Shown one piece after another: positions 1 through 11,990 of a stretch of 64,000 nt of DNA. The stretch is from NCBI RefSeq assembly GCF_027942865.1, contig NC_134515.1, positions 32,987,449 to 33,051,448 on the forward strand. The letters are read 5' to 3'. Source of the DNA: Odontesthes bonariensis. Taxonomy: Eukaryota; Chordata; Actinopteri; Atheriniformes; Atherinopsidae. The notes under the pieces were generated by a model. That model had not been told where the DNA came from, made no database searches, and saw only the letters and a program-made list of their open reading frames with translations. Within the stretch, counting starts at the first letter, position 1, and each line of letters begins with the position of its first letter. The position numbers were made by a program, and so were the translations under genes.

Positions 1-64
1 CTTTTTTTTTCTCTTAAATCTGCGATCATGCGCAGAGTTTCAAACACTAATTTTCTTTGTCCAG

Positions 65-3000
65 GCAACAGTGATTCTCCCGACAAGGTTGAACAGTGGA
101 TCCAGCTGGTCCATGAGAAGAATGCATTGATTTCAGAGGAGTCTGATCTTATGGTGGCGTAAGTCAAATTCCCAAACTGTGATACACAGAAAAATACTGA
201 AAAATTACTGATTGCTAGAGGTGGGTGCAATTCATCGATGTGGCGATGCATCGCGATGCTTCACGTGACGATTCGGCATTGATTAATTAACGTTGATACT
301 TAAAAAAAGAAATTAAAATTAAAGTCAATGCTTTGCCGCAAGGCCGGAACAAAAAACACGTAAACGGAACCTTAACGCACTTGCCGCCCAGACTGTTTAG
401 TGAGTGTGACCACAACAAATGGAGTTAGTGGCTGTGTTCGAAACCGCCTACTACATACTACATACTTGCAAACGGCATACTCATTCGATCAGACAGTATG
501 CAGAGCGTTTACACACAGTGCACTTCGCTCCTGCCCGAGCCGAAATCAGCCGGCCTGAAGCTGATTTCGCTTAAGCTATAAACTCTGTAAATGTATAACT
601 TTAGCAACATTTGAAACATTTTCAGGCGAGAAAGTAGTCGTTTAGACCCCCAACGTGTTGAAAACCTGACAAAATACCGGCTATTTACAATTTTGTAAAT
701 TCGGCGCTACTAAAGCTAGCTGCAGTGAGCAACGCACTTCTGGTTATTTTCACAAATTAAAATACCCATTGCCTTTTATCATAGGGAAAGCCATTACGAT
801 ACAATTGGTGCTTTTGTTTTGAAAACAGGAAGTGAACGTACCCTCGTCTATGGTAGCTAGCTTGAAACTGCCGTTTTGACAGGAAATGATGATCGGCAAC
901 GTCACGTTAAGTTGCATCCTGGGTAGTATGAGTAGTAACCTCATGATGCATACCCAACATTTCGGCGAATCTAGTATGCATCCGGGAACTTAAAAAAAGT
1001 TAAAGTTAGTAGGAGTAGTGGGAGTAGTAGGGGAAGTAGGCGGTTTCGAACACAGCCAGTTTCTTTGCAAAATGGCAACAGCTTCAGCAGCCTCCAAAGA
1101 GCGTCCGATTCTCTCGCCACCGGGGTTGACTGCATCGGTGTGGAAGTACTTTGGATTTAATGAGAGAGCAAACAAGACGACTGACAAGACCTACGCGATT
1201 TGCAAGATTTGCAAAGCAAAAATAAAGTACATCAGCAACACCACAAACTGTGAGGCAAACGAGGCAGGACCTTGTACGCTTTCGGTTAGTGGTGCGCACC
1301 ATGCACGAAAACATGGTGCACATGAAAACACTTTGCAGAGAAAGAAATCTCCCACCTTTACGACAAAACCAAAGCAAACGTCCTGGAGTCCATGAAGAAG
1401 GCGAGCAACTTAGCGCTTACATGTGATGCGTGGACCTCGGTTGTCACCAAATCCTTCATTACTGTAACAGCACATTTTGTGCTTGCGTTGGACAAGAACA
1501 GATGGAAGTTAGTGAGTCACGTTCTTCAAACTCGAGAGATGAGTGAAGAGAATGCAGTTTGGAATATGGCAGCTTTTTGGTTAAGTTATCCTATCTATAT
1601 CCAGACTGAATAAGTTTCCATTTTCCATTAATTCAAGTAAACAAGATATGTACTTCCATTAAATTTATTTAATTAACTTATTAAATCCAGGGCTTGACTG
1701 TTTTCAGTGTTTTCAGCCAATAGAGGGGACTCTTGTACAATTGGAGCTTTCCCTGGTCAAAGTTAAGTAGGTCAAAGTAAAAATGTTTACAGAACAGTCA
1801 TAAAATGAAATATTTTGTGTATTTGAAAAATATAAGTCAAATGTTTAAAAAAACTTATTTACTTATTGAATGTAGTTTTAGAGGAACTGAGTTAATTGAT
1901 AGGCTATTTATTTACAAATGTAGCCACAGATGAAGACAAAATCAATCTTGTATGAAAAAAGCATTAAAAATCTCAATAATCGAAGAATCGTGGCACCAAT
2001 AAACAAATCGTATCGACAATCATTAGAATCGAAGCTCCCATAATCGAAATCGAAATCGAATCGTGAGGTACCTTTGTTGGAACACCCCTACTGATTGCTC
2101 TCACAGTGGTAACAGCCATTCTTCATATGCTCTTATGGTGACCTATGGCAGTATAGGAATGGCCTGTATACATGACTAAGCTGGTTTTCCTCTCAGGTCC
2201 CGACAGCTGGAACTTGAAGACAAGCAGAGCATGTTAGAGTTGGAGCTCAGAAAATACATGGATCTGAAAGGTATGTAGCATGTGCACGCATAAACTTTTA
2301 CTCTTGACACTAATTTTGATGTTTTAAAACATGTCTGAGAGTGAAACCAATGTGTCAGTCTCCAATGACAAAAGCTACTTGAAAAGGATGGAAATGGAAA
2401 TTACTTAAGCAGTTGAATATTTTTTGGCCAAAAGTTGGAAAAGGAGGTCTTTAAGCAACTGGTTTAAAAAGACTTCAGTTGAAAAAATCCCTGAAAAAGT
2501 CAACTTTGTAAATATTGTTTTTTAAATCAATTTCATTAAGTGACAACATTGTACAGGTCTCTGAAGAGTTATGGGCTTAAAAAACTTAAATTATTGTTTA
2601 ACTCAAATGTAAAGCAGTATTGTTATGCTTTAAAGGTGGGGTAGAGGTTATTTTTCTGGAGCATTTTTTTACATATTGCTTGAAATACTCTTCACATCCC
2701 CATTGCAACCAATTAATTAAAAGTTTTGACACAAAAATGAAAAGTTTTAGTGGCCTCTAGAACGAACAATCCAGGAAAAACACTATCCAATCATACTGAA
2801 CGGACAGTTAACGATGATTGGATTCTGATGCGTCTATCAAACTGCAATCTGCTCCTCCCTCCCCCTCCTTCCCCCGTGCGCGTACCCTTCTTCGTGAACG
2901 AATTATGCGTGTCCAGAAGCTTGGCAGGAAGCTAAACTAGAGCCAGCTTGGCTAGCACCTAGCATTATTAAACGGTTCATTATGATGTTGAAAGGTATTT

Positions 3001-4519
3001 TCTTACCTGTGAATCCGCCATGAGAAAAAGTTAGCAAAAGTTAGCCAAACCAATCGATGCTTGCTGTCAGAACAGCACTCGTGCACCTTCGTGCTCGTGA
3101 ACAAGCATTGCGCGTTCATGTACTGTAGAGGCGTGGCTTCGGGGGTAAGTCTGAATAAAGGGGTTGGGACTTTTGACCTGTGTATTTTCAAAATGCAGCT
3201 TCGCTGGACTCAAAATCCAGGATCTCCTACCCTACCTTTAAGTGACTTAAGTGAACTCCCTATGTTTGTCAACATATCCAGGAAGTGTTTTTGTGTATAT
3301 ACATTATGAGCAAAAACAACCGTCACTGCTGTGGAATTTTGTTTTGTGCTGCAAAACACCACATAATGCCTAAGACCTAAGAGAGATGTAATAATATGAT
3401 CTTAAAGGAAACTGAAATTTAATTAATGTCAATCTCAGTGATAAGCATGTTAAAAAAATGTGTTGATCTATGGATAAGAGTTTATCCATTGGCACAAACA
3501 AATGCAATAATAGCCATGCCATCAAGTCATAATACATGCCCATCTATTATCGCAAAGCATTGTTTGAACTACCAGAAGAGAATAGGACTGAATTCATGTT
3601 GGTGAGAATCAATGGACCTGTTGACAGGCACAAAAGCAGGTGTGACACTGAGATTGAGAGTGAACTTGTGTTGTTCTCCCAAACTGTTGAGGTAATTATT
3701 TATTTTGTAAATTTTACAATCCAAAATAACCAAATAGAAGGAAGAGCTCAAAGTATGACAGGCACACTCCAAATACAGGGCCAGCCAATTTTACAAAGTA
3801 GAAGTTACAATGGTCTCGAGAGTGAATGTAGCAGCCTTGAAGCAGACAAGGATGTGAATGTGAGTGCAACAGGAAATATAAAGACATTATGTTGGTTTGT
3901 TATGATGTGTAATGCGAATAGAAATATAACTGTAAATGCATGTAAATATAGCTGAAAAGAAGATTGTTACAGGCACATACACACTGACACCATGATCAAA
4001 TTAATTAACAGGATTGAGCAATAAAAAAAAAAAATAAGATTCTTTTTTTTTTTTTCCTATATTGCTCGGCCCTAGATCAAAGTGCCTGTATGTTCTACAT
4101 GAAATATTGGAAATGCCAATCCTGGTTGGGGTTTTGCTTGACTGTAAATTCATATCACTACTGTATCATCTAGCAATTTCCCCTTTAATCTTCTTTCCTT
4201 CAGTAAGGGAGGTGACTAAGAAAACAACTTACATGTATATGTAGATCTTTCTAATGTACATTTTTGTTTTTTAAGAGGTTGACTGTGGTTTCATTTGTAA
4301 TTGAATGCATATTTTTGTTTGACAGACAAGACACCAGAGCAGCAGGCAGAAGAAGATCGAGTCTTTCAGCAGAGGATTGAGGTTGTGAATATGAGGGACA
4401 CTTTGGTGTCATTTCTGGAAGAGAAGAGGCTGAAAGAGATCAGTGAGGAGCAAGAGGCTTATTCCATCATGGAGGCCAAACGGCACTCAAAGTCAGGATC
4501 TCAGGTTCACTGGGCTTAA
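65..4519 (+). CDS. C-terminal exons of a MICAL/MICAL-like family protein (bMERB domain)
   Basis: Three exons carry the end of a spliced gene whose 5' part lies left of the window: 65-158 (after a pyrimidine-rich acceptor ending in AG at 63-64, donor GTAAGT), 2197-2270 (donor GTATGT) and 4326-4519 (stop TAA at 4517-4519). The phases join cleanly. The joined product is helical and charged, with WIQLVHEKNALISEESDLM, then RQLELEDKQSMLELELRKYM, then a third helix around NMRDTLVSFLEEKRLKE, and ends in VHWA. This spacing is that of the bMERB (DUF3585) domain at the C-terminus of MICAL, MICAL-like and EHBP1 proteins, which binds Rab8-family GTPases and links membrane traffic to actin. The closing tryptophan and the ELED motif look closest to MICAL-like 2, but I cannot separate the paralogues. 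The intron between exons 1 and 2 contains a whole hAT element. Confidence 0.72.
216..2090 (+). mobile_element. hAT transposon with BED finger, degenerate
   Basis: The element is flanked by a perfect 8-bp duplication CTGATTGC (208-215 and 2091-2098) and has matching ends TAGAGGTG / CACCCCTA, as expected of hAT. Inside, 1072-1245 reads a BED-type zinc finger start (SVWKYFGFNERANK, then CKICKAKIKY) and 1392-1500 reads a hAT transposase motif (LALTCDAWTSVVTKSFITVTAHF). The frame is broken between them and the rest of the transposase is missing, so it is non-autonomous. It lies in an intron of the bMERB gene. Confidence 0.85.
429..1058. mobile_element. MITE nested in the hAT element
   Basis: Terminal inverted repeats of about 24 bp begin TGGCTGTGTTCGAAACCGCC on the left and are mirrored at the right end (GGCGGTTTCGAACACAGCCA). 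No coding capacity is seen. The target duplication is not clean, so the superfamily is not assigned. It sits just upstream of the BED finger of the host hAT. Confidence 0.75.
2634..3237. mobile_element. TTAA-flanked MITE
   Basis: TTAA occurs on both sides (2630-2633 and 3238-3241), and the ends are inverted copies (AGGTGGGGTAGA on the left, TACCCTACCT on the right). This fits piggyBac- or Kolobok-type non-autonomous elements. Short frames within it look like chance. It lies in the last intron of the bMERB gene. Confidence 0.7.
3243..4325. other. Intron sequence, no feature recognised
   Basis: A 139-codon open frame at 3536-3955 (+) has no motif I recognise, is AT-rich and lies inside an intron. 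It is recorded here as unassigned. The rest of the interval holds only low-complexity A/T runs. Confidence 0.4.
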
Positions 4520-5974
4520 GCCTGTTGTGCACACACATAAGCAGCATGGACCTGTATGAGTTTTTTTAGGGGATAATTTTTTTGTGTGTGCGAAACTGGT
4601 TGCTTTCAGACTTTGGAGCCTGAAACTTAAACTTTAAAGCCAAAAACGAGACTATATTGTTGAGGAAGGCAACCGACCACAAGTTGTCACTTAGAGAACA
4701 CAATGAAGTTCCAGTTTAAGAGCTGGAGTACGGGTTAATATCAGTTGTAGCCCACCCCCTAGGGAGGCACCTGGAGAACAACTGCAGCCTTGCCCTGCCT
4801 ATCATGATAGTGGGATCATGGCAATACACCACATATGAAAAATTATATTTCTGTTAAATGTGCGACACAGAGCAAATAATCATTACTGAGCCTGTGACCT
4901 GGCCTGCTTTAGTGTCAGAAATAAGAATTGAGTGCAAAGCCCAAACAAAGCAGCATAAAACTCAAGTTTTAAGGCTTTGGATCCTATGTGATGGATGCAG
5001 TTTGAAAAAAAGAAAAGGATGGATGGTGTTTTGGAAATACAGTAATTTGATGTTCATGTTGATTTTAAATATCATCGTGGATAAGTGCAATTGCACAAAA
5101 ACGCATACTATACATATCTTAATTCTATCTTTAGTATTTGTATCTTAAAAATAAAGATGATAAAGATTAAAAAACTAAGAGGAATTTGAAATATTACAAT
5201 GATGAATTATGAGTTTGATTTTTTTTCTTTTTGTATCCAGTTTTCATCTATTAATGTTAATCTGTTTTGTAGCACTTCCTGCTTTTCACCATGTCGTTTC
5301 CTCATAGCATGTTGGGTAGTTAATCTCAAGGGGTTGATAGTTCAGTCCTGAACGGGGAATTGGGGGTGAATAAAATGCATACTAAAGTGGACCGCTTCAT
5401 TTATTGGTAAATGCCACCATTCAGCAGGTGTTGCTGAATAGCCAACACATGGGGAAAGTAAAAACGAGCCTTACTCTGTTCATTGTCCTGCTGCCATTTT
5501 GTGCCATCTGAACAGTACTTAACAGTATATCAAATAAAGATCATGCACTTTGATGTTTTGGCTTTCATGTTTTAGGTCGTGAATGACCCTTTACTAGAAG
5601 CTGGATTAGTGGTTTAGCAAGGTAAGTTAAAGTTCAGCTCTGGATTTTCAGTATCACGAAACTGGTTCACCTCTTACCTGGTTATATCATCATGGTGACT
5701 TACCCTGGAAACCTAACATGACCCTGAGGAGGTTTCCAGATAAGAGACCAATACATGTAAAATTATCACCTCCCGACCAATTGCTTCCCTTAGAGATTAT
5801 CCCACTAACCTAAATATTTTGGGGGTTTTTTCTGTTTAACTCATACTGGGGTCGCAGATACGCTGCTTGACTGAACTCAGAAGTATCTTTTTAAAGATGT
5901 CTGCCAAATGTAATGTTTATGTAGCCATAGGTCTCTCTTAACTGATGTTAAGAAACCTATTGCCTTAACATCGG
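4520..5974. other. Downstream of the bMERB gene, no gene seen
   Basis: This probably includes the 3' UTR of the bMERB gene. A short AG...GTAAGT-bounded segment near 5577-5620 resembles an exon in form only, and no protein similarity is seen. Confidence 0.4.
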
Positions 5975-6860
5975 TTGTCATTAAATGCTTTGAGAGGCTC
6001 ATCCTGCACCACATTTTGCCTACAGTTTGCCTACAGAGCTAACAGATCAACGGAGGACACCATCGCTACAGCTCTTCACACAATACTCAGCCACCTCGAG
6101 CAGCCAGGGAGCTACGTCAGGATGCTGTTCATAGGCTTCAGCTCAGCATTTAACACCATTATTCATGACATCCTGGTGGACAAGCTGACTGACAAGCTTG
6201 GTATGCTAACTGCATTGTGGCAGAAAGGAAGAACCTGCAGAGGGTCATTAACACCGCACAACATATTACTGGCAGTCCCCTACCCTCGCTAGAAGACATT
6301 GCCAGTACATGGTGTCTCAGGAGAGCAATGCAATCACTGCTGACCCCTCACACCCGGGACAGCACCTGTTTACCCTCATGCCCTCTGTTAGGAGGTACAT
6401 GTGCCTCAAAAGCTGGACTAACAGTTTCTTTCCCTGGTCCATCAGGTCCCTGAACTCATAAAGAGTGTGTATGCTAAGTGTAAATGATGTAAATATGCAT
6501 ATACCTCCTAAATCCTTTTAGATAGATAGATAAATACTTTATTAATCCCAATTTGGGAAATTGTTTTGTTGCAGCAGCATACAGTAAAAGATATGAAAAA
6601 AATTAAAGTAGTAAAAACAAGCAAATAGAATAGAATAAAATAAAATAAAAATAGTGAATAAACATTTGCTATGTACAAATCTACAGTATGAAGAGGTTTT
6701 TTTTTGTTATTGTTTTTTTAGGAGAGAAAAAGTTATTATTCTACGCTACATTATTTTATTCCTGTTTTACTCTTTTCTTTTTATATTTATTATGCACTGG
6801 CCGGAGTAGCACTGTAATTACATTGTATACTTGATGTGCAACGATAATAAAAATTCTATT
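5975..6860 (+). mobile_element. Rex1-like LINE remnant, internally deleted
   Basis: Reverse-transcriptase motifs are readable: [20 protein letters not shown] and a core reading [19 protein letters not shown], where the usual D of FIDFSSAF is G. The sequence then jumps directly to the C-terminal region ([20 protein letters not shown], then LPSLEDI), so the middle of the RT is deleted. The 3' UTR ends near AATAAAAATTCTATTCT at about 6846. The frame is shifted between the pieces, so it is a fossil. The clade is assigned from remembered motif resemblance. Confidence 0.7.
6516..6715 (-). mobile_element. Antisense LINE 3' tail inside the Rex1-like remnant
   Basis: GATAGATAGATAAATACTTT followed by a TTAATCCCAATTTGGGAAATT-like stretch is the reverse complement of a common fish LINE 3' end with a short microsatellite tail. 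It interrupts the 3' UTR of the surrounding plus-strand Rex1-like copy. Confidence 0.5.
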
Positions 6861-7120
6861 CTAAAACAGGGATTGATTACTCTAAAGTTTATTCCAGGTG
6901 ACCTTTAAATATTTATATATATTTTTTTAAATAATTAAAGCTATTAGACAACTAAAAAATCTCTTGTTCGACATTTTTAGATAGTGGATAACAAAATGAA
7001 GCCAGACATTTACAATGTCTTTAATCGCTTTTATGTTGGTCCTTTTTGGCCGTTTAGGTGCACAGAGCATTTAGAACAACTCGTATTAAATCTAACAATA
7101 AGACTGAAACTTCCTTAGAT

Positions 7121-7152
7121 ACACATATGTATTGTGTTCAATACATATGTGT
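7121..7152. repeat. Perfect 14-bp inverted repeat with 4-bp loop
   Basis: The left arm ACACATATGTATTG (7121-7134) and right arm CAATACATATGTGT (7139-7152) are exact reverse complements around the loop TGTT. No gene context explains it. Confidence 0.85.
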
Positions 7153-8330
7153 ACAAATTTAATAAAATACACAATGATCAGGTCTACTCGTGCTTTATTG
7201 ACGTGGCATAGATGTGGATCAGCTAATTTATTACGCAAATTCAACTTGTCGACTCTTCGACTTCGACTCTTCACATTCTTTTTCTTTTTTTTTAGGCTCT
7301 CCTCCCCGCTTGGCTGCGTTGTACGGAAGAGTATTAGCAGAGAGTTTCTATGTATGAGGAGAGAGAAAGCTGGCGGCTTTTTCCGGGTGGTACTGCACTC
7401 TAGGGCGGCGCCAACGAAGCAGTGCAGAGCAGTCAGAATGAATGTGGTACTATGAGATCCACCTTAGATGCAGCCATTGCTTTGGATAGAATTTTTTATA
7501 TTTTTTCATTTTAATTTTCCTAAAGGCAGGGTAAATTATCCTTTCAAACGGCACTTGGTTTGATTTTTTAGACTCACTAGATTTTTTTAAAATACACATT
7601 TATTGTCAGTATTGCATCACGAGTGACGTCACGCATGTGGCATCACTTTACGGCATGGTCAGTCCTAGCGCTGAGCTAGCAGAGAGGTGTTAGCTCAAAT
7701 AGTTACAGATTTCAGCTCGTGTCATGTTTAATGTTCATTCAGGATCCTCCTTAAGAGCGCACCCCCTTTTGGCTTAGAACTAGCCTCTGGTTTAGCTTTG
7801 GTTGTTGTTAGCGGCACCAGGTTAGCACTCTGGCACAGTGGACGAGTGCCGTAAAGCAGCCGGTCGTAATCAGCCGTGCGTTCTTCAGATTCCGTTAGCT
7901 AGATGCTAGTGGAGACTGACTCGCAAATGCCAGACCTGTAAGAAAACAGAAAGATATAACTCCCAGGTTATTGTACTTTTGATATAAATCCACATCCCTC
8001 TGTCAGAAATCACAGTAATATTTTCAGGTTTCAGCCGCTAGCGGGGACATTTTTTGAGTTATTAGCGCCAGCCCTATGGCCAATCTCGATTCTGCACTTG
8101 CTCGCCAGCGCCCCCAGACAAAATCAATTGAACTGCAGCCAAATTTTGTATAATGGGGCGAATAGGAAGCGAAACGGCTGTCTGTAAAAGGGCTGTGGTA
8201 TTAGGGCCAGGCATAAAAAAAAATATTTATATTTTGCCTGTCAAGAATAAAGTCGACATGTCGAGATTAAAGTCGAAATGTCGAGAATAAAGTCGACATG
8301 TTCAGAATAAAGTCGACATGTCGAGATTAA

Positions 8331-9393
8331 AGGGATACAAGGTAGTTTAGCGGCAGTATAGTGATCTCTATTGGTCAAACTGAAATTCTACACTGTCGTA
8401 AAAATGTCCACCTGTACACACCCACTAGCTAACCATCGTGGCGAATGCTGCCGTTGTGTTATTTAGTCAGTGCAGTTAGGTCATCTGATTCACAAGTGTA
8501 GACTGCCCACGTAAGATACTATAATCAGAGATTTTCTGAAGCGAGAACTCAAGATAATATGCTATAATCCTGTTGCTGGAGGAAGTGGCCGGGGACAGCT
8601 CGTCTGGGTTTCTCTGCTCAGGCTGCTGTCCCCGCGACCCGATCCCCGGACAAGCGGAAGATGATGGATGTATGGATGGACTGGTACTGATCTTGAATGG
8701 GATTCTTCCCTCATCATGGTGTATTCGTGGAGTGATTCTTTTGTATTAGCAGACACTTACAAAAGTTACATCTTAGACAGAGATGCGCGCAGGCACTACC
8801 AACATACACGCCGCAATAAACGCAGACTAGCTCTACACTATTCCGATTACAATCACAAATGAATCAATTTTCATTTGTAGATAACAATTCTTGTTCGGAT
8901 CAAAACGCTATTCTTATTCTAATCAGGTCAGTCCGTGTATTTCTGAAGCTAGGCTACGTCTCGAACTCAGGGGGGAATTAGAGCACCGTCATCTGTCTCT
9001 TTACGATCTAAAACGCAGATCACTAAGGTAGATGAACAAGATCACGCTTGGAGAAATTTCACAAAGATGGGAAGTGCCAACATCGAACGTTTCATATTCA
9101 GTCTGTGAAAGGCAGAATATGAAACGCTTGGTGGCTCTTCAACGCAAGCGAACACATAGCTACAACAGCTAGCATACAGTACCTAGCTAAGTGCCGTAAA
9201 CACAAACGACTCTTCTCGCGCATCACGACACTTCAGAAGCGGGTCGCTCCTGCCGAAGTTACATATGGGATTTTCAGCATACAGACCCCTGTTGGGAGCG
9301 AGACAGGCTTCATTCGCTTACCATTGACTTGTTTGACCTTTGTTAAACTCCTGAAGGCTATAATTTTAGGTGAAAATGCTACCTAGTGCCCCT
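8331..9393. mobile_element. TTAA-type MITE nested third-level
   Basis: TTAA flanks (8327-8330 and 9394-9397) and inverted ends AGGGATACAAGGTAG / CTACCTAGTGCCCCT (imperfect) define an element inside the Harbinger-like MITE. It carries no recognisable protein. Confidence 0.6.
8567..8690 (+). mobile_element. LINE/SINE 3' tail (Rex3/RTE-like), fourth-level insert
   Basis: The segment reading CAGGCTGCTGTCCCCGCGAC and ending in GGATGTATGGATGG matches my memory of the GGA/TGGA-tailed 3' ends common in fish RTE/Rex3-type elements. Only the tail is present. Confidence 0.5.
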
Positions 9394-9947
9394 TTAAAGT
9401 CGAAATGTTGAAAATAAAGTTGAAATGTCGAGATTAAAGTTGAAATGTTGAAACGACTTTATTCTCGACGTTTCAACTTTATTCTCGACATGTCGACAGG
9501 CAAAATATTATTATTTTTTCTTATGCCTGGCCCTTATACTCTTCCGTAGCGTTGCTATTCAGTCTGATAGAATCATATGTATGAAGAATTCGTCAACTGA
9601 TGTCAACTCCCCATTTTTACATGAATGTGCGTACCGAGTCCGAAAAAAAACTGGGTACACTGTTGTGTTCGTTTGTCTGAGAGAGGAAATACAAATCCCG
9701 AGTCTAGCTCAAAATGTATTAAATACTTCAAGGTTCAAGTTCCACAGCGCTGTGGACCTCTCTCTGCCAGGCAGTCTGATCAGAAAAAGGGTAGTCTACC
9801 ACTCTTTTGCAAAATAAACTTTTACATTGCCATACAAATACAATGTAAATATTGTTGGTCCAAAAGTTGCGGAGAAGCCGTGGTTTAGATTTGGCTTTCC
9901 CTGATTGGTCCTTGGTTCGATATCAGCTTCGTACCCCATCTTTGATC

Positions 9948-11047
9948 CAGGGCTATTCAAATGGCGGCCCGCGGGCCACATGCGGCCCAGAAGCAATACC
10001 CGAGTGGCCCAACTTGTGGTTCAGCCAAAAAAGCAGAGATAAACCATGAAAAACACAGTTTGCGAAAATGGGCTCAGAATTCTTACAGTAGATCAGAAAG
10101 TGAATGCAACACACCACATAAGCCGCTTTCGGACTGTAGGAACCATTAGCAGTTCTGTTAGACGCCTGATGTGATCGTCCATGATTAATATCACCATCAT
10201 GCAGACCATGAACACGGTGGCCTCCCCGCTCTCCATATTAGCTTCTTTGTGGTGTTTTTTCTTCTCTCCTAACTTTTACCGGGTTTTGTTTTGTTTTGTT
10301 GTTGAATGTGGCGCTAAAGTAACACGTCACTGACAGAGACGGCTGCGCGCACCGCATCAGTCCCGACCTGGTCCCGACTCATGTGCGAATGTAGACTGAA
10401 ACAGTTCCGCTGGGAAAGGACAGTTATCAGAACGAAATTCGAGTAGGACAGTTCTGATAACTGCGTTCTTAGAACGGCTCTGTCCGAAAGCGGCTATAGC
10501 CTAGCAACACACAACCATGTTAGCAACTCAACTCCAACTGAAAAAGTTTGTCTCTCTCAAACCTCAAAGGAAAAACTGATGATGAAAACCGTTGTTTTAA
10601 CCCTGCCTTCATGTGACCCTGATTTCATTTCAAAAGGGAGACAACATTTTGTGACCAAAATATTCTTTTTAGTATTTTAAAGTGAAAAATAGCATTGCTG
10701 TTACCTCAGGTTCTATTTATTTAAAGAAGTTTTGTTTATGTTTATTTAATTTCAAAAGGGAAAACTGTTTCATCACCATGGATGTGCACTTTTTGTTTTA
10801 ATGCCCAGGTTATTTCAGGAGTGAGAGTATTGCGACTACCTCAGTTCATTTAACAGTTTTGAAATGTGTTTTACAAACATATGAAGAGGGGAAATGATGA
10901 ATAAACATCACATGTTATTGAATTATATTTGTGTTGGTGTGAAGTTTGTCATTACCTCCTCCTTACTGACCGCTGAAAATGTCCGGCCCAGCTTAAGGTC
11001 TCGGTTTTAAAATCTGGCCCAACTGAATTTGTAATTGAATAGCCCTG
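9948..11047. mobile_element. hAT-type element (CAGGGCTATTCAA ends)
   Basis: It begins CAGGGCTATTCAAATGGCGG and ends TTGAATAGCCCTG; these ends are inverted repeats of the CAGGG-type hAT pattern. I do not see a matching 8-bp duplication, so the flanks may have decayed. No transposase is readable. Confidence 0.7.
10121..10495. mobile_element. MITE nested in the 9.9 kb hAT element
   Basis: The inverted ends AGCCGCTTTCGGAC / GTCCGAAAGCGGCT are exact. ATA lies on both sides (10118-10120 and 10496-10498), possibly a 3-bp duplication. Non-coding. Confidence 0.7.
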
Positions 11048-11625
11048 CACTATAGGCTTCATCCCACCTGTTTTGACTCCGCCTGTAAGCATGTAGCAGT
11101 TTCTCTCAACACTCAACTCAGTCTCTTTCCTGTTTTAACCCTTCACACAGTGAGGTAAATGCTTGTTCCCTTCAAACAGGAGTGCATCGACTCTGTATAA
11201 GCAGAATGCATTTACAATAAAAGGTAATTAAACTCTCAGCATAGACTCACTGAGTTAATGCGTCGTAGTCCCATTTAGCTAGATCTCAATTGTTAAAGAT
11301 ACCCAGGATAAATTACGCGTGCTTCGTGGCCCAGGTTTTCCAAGGCGCCATAACCTTGTTTGAACAGACGGCAGTAAAATGTGAGAACAGCTCCTGCTAT
11401 TCCAACTTCTAACCTCTAGGGTGCACACTAGATTCAAAGTAATGACAGAAACAGCAATATCCAGCATGCTGAGGCCTGTTCCTTACATAAGGCCACTTTG
11501 GGTGTGAATGAGAATTTAACTGAAGGAAGCTGAATTAAAGAAGCGGGTAAATAGAGTCCAGTCTATTGATGATTATAATATTGATTATTATTACCAATAT
11601 TTAGATGTGTAAGCAGCATGTCATG
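11048..11625. other. No feature recognised
   Basis: This is A/T-rich sequence with no convincing open frame, splice pattern or terminal repeats. Confidence 0.4.
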
Positions 11626-11785
11626 TTGAATTCAATTCAATTAGATTATTATTTATTCATATAATGCCAGATTACAACAAATATCATGTAAAGGCACTTT
11701 AAATATACAATCCAATTCAAGCCAATTAGGATCAAATTCATTGTAATACAGTCATAATCCAATCAAATCCAATTCATTAAATGTT
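11626..11785 (-). mobile_element. L2-type 3' tail
   Basis: The ATTCAATTCAATT microsatellite followed by a decayed version of the segment seen at 26811-26980 (ATAATGCCAGATTACAACAAA) marks an old, severely 5'-truncated L2 copy in minus orientation. Confidence 0.6.
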
Positions 11786-11924
11786 GTATCTGGTTCAGAT
11801 GAATCTATGAAAACGACACATGCTTTGGTTTCCTCCTGTGATGGATTGATCCAGTGTCAGCGTGGAAAGGCCCTGGAACCACAAGAGGGCATTATAAATT
11901 TGGATTAGAATAAGAAAAAAAAAG

Positions 11925-11932
11925 TATATATG

Positions 11933-11987
<55 letters not shown>

Positions 11988-11990
11988 TTG
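11925..11990. repeat. TA/TG microsatellite
   Basis: A run of about 40 bases of TATATA followed by TGTGTG repeats. No other feature is recognised between 11786 and 12700. Confidence 0.85.

Larger units (their letters stand above)
8204..9533. mobile_element. Harbinger-like MITE with tandem 20-bp repeats in its arms
   Basis: The ends GGGCCAGGCATAA / TTATGCCTGGCCC are exact inverted repeats flanked by TTA (8201-8203 and 9534-9536), the 3-bp duplication typical of PIF/Harbinger. Inside each arm a roughly 20-bp unit around GTCGACATGTCGAGAATAAA is repeated. It interrupts the element at 7322-9548. Confidence 0.75.
7322..9548. mobile_element. Non-autonomous DNA transposon, TACGG ends, 6-bp TSD
   Basis: The left end TACGGAAGAGTATTA is mirrored by TTATACTCTTCCGTA at the right. 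Both flanks carry GCGTTG, a 6-bp target duplication. The unique body (7337-8200) has no coding capacity. The right part is filled by nested elements (8204-9533). A second, truncated copy lies at 24203-25396 with near-identical sequence. TAY-starting ends with a 6-bp duplication recall the IS3EU superfamily, which is an inference. Confidence 0.75.

Noticed and set aside
3536-3955. 139-codon frame in the bMERB gene intron
   Set aside because: No recognisable motif or composition of a real protein; kept only as unassigned intron sequence.
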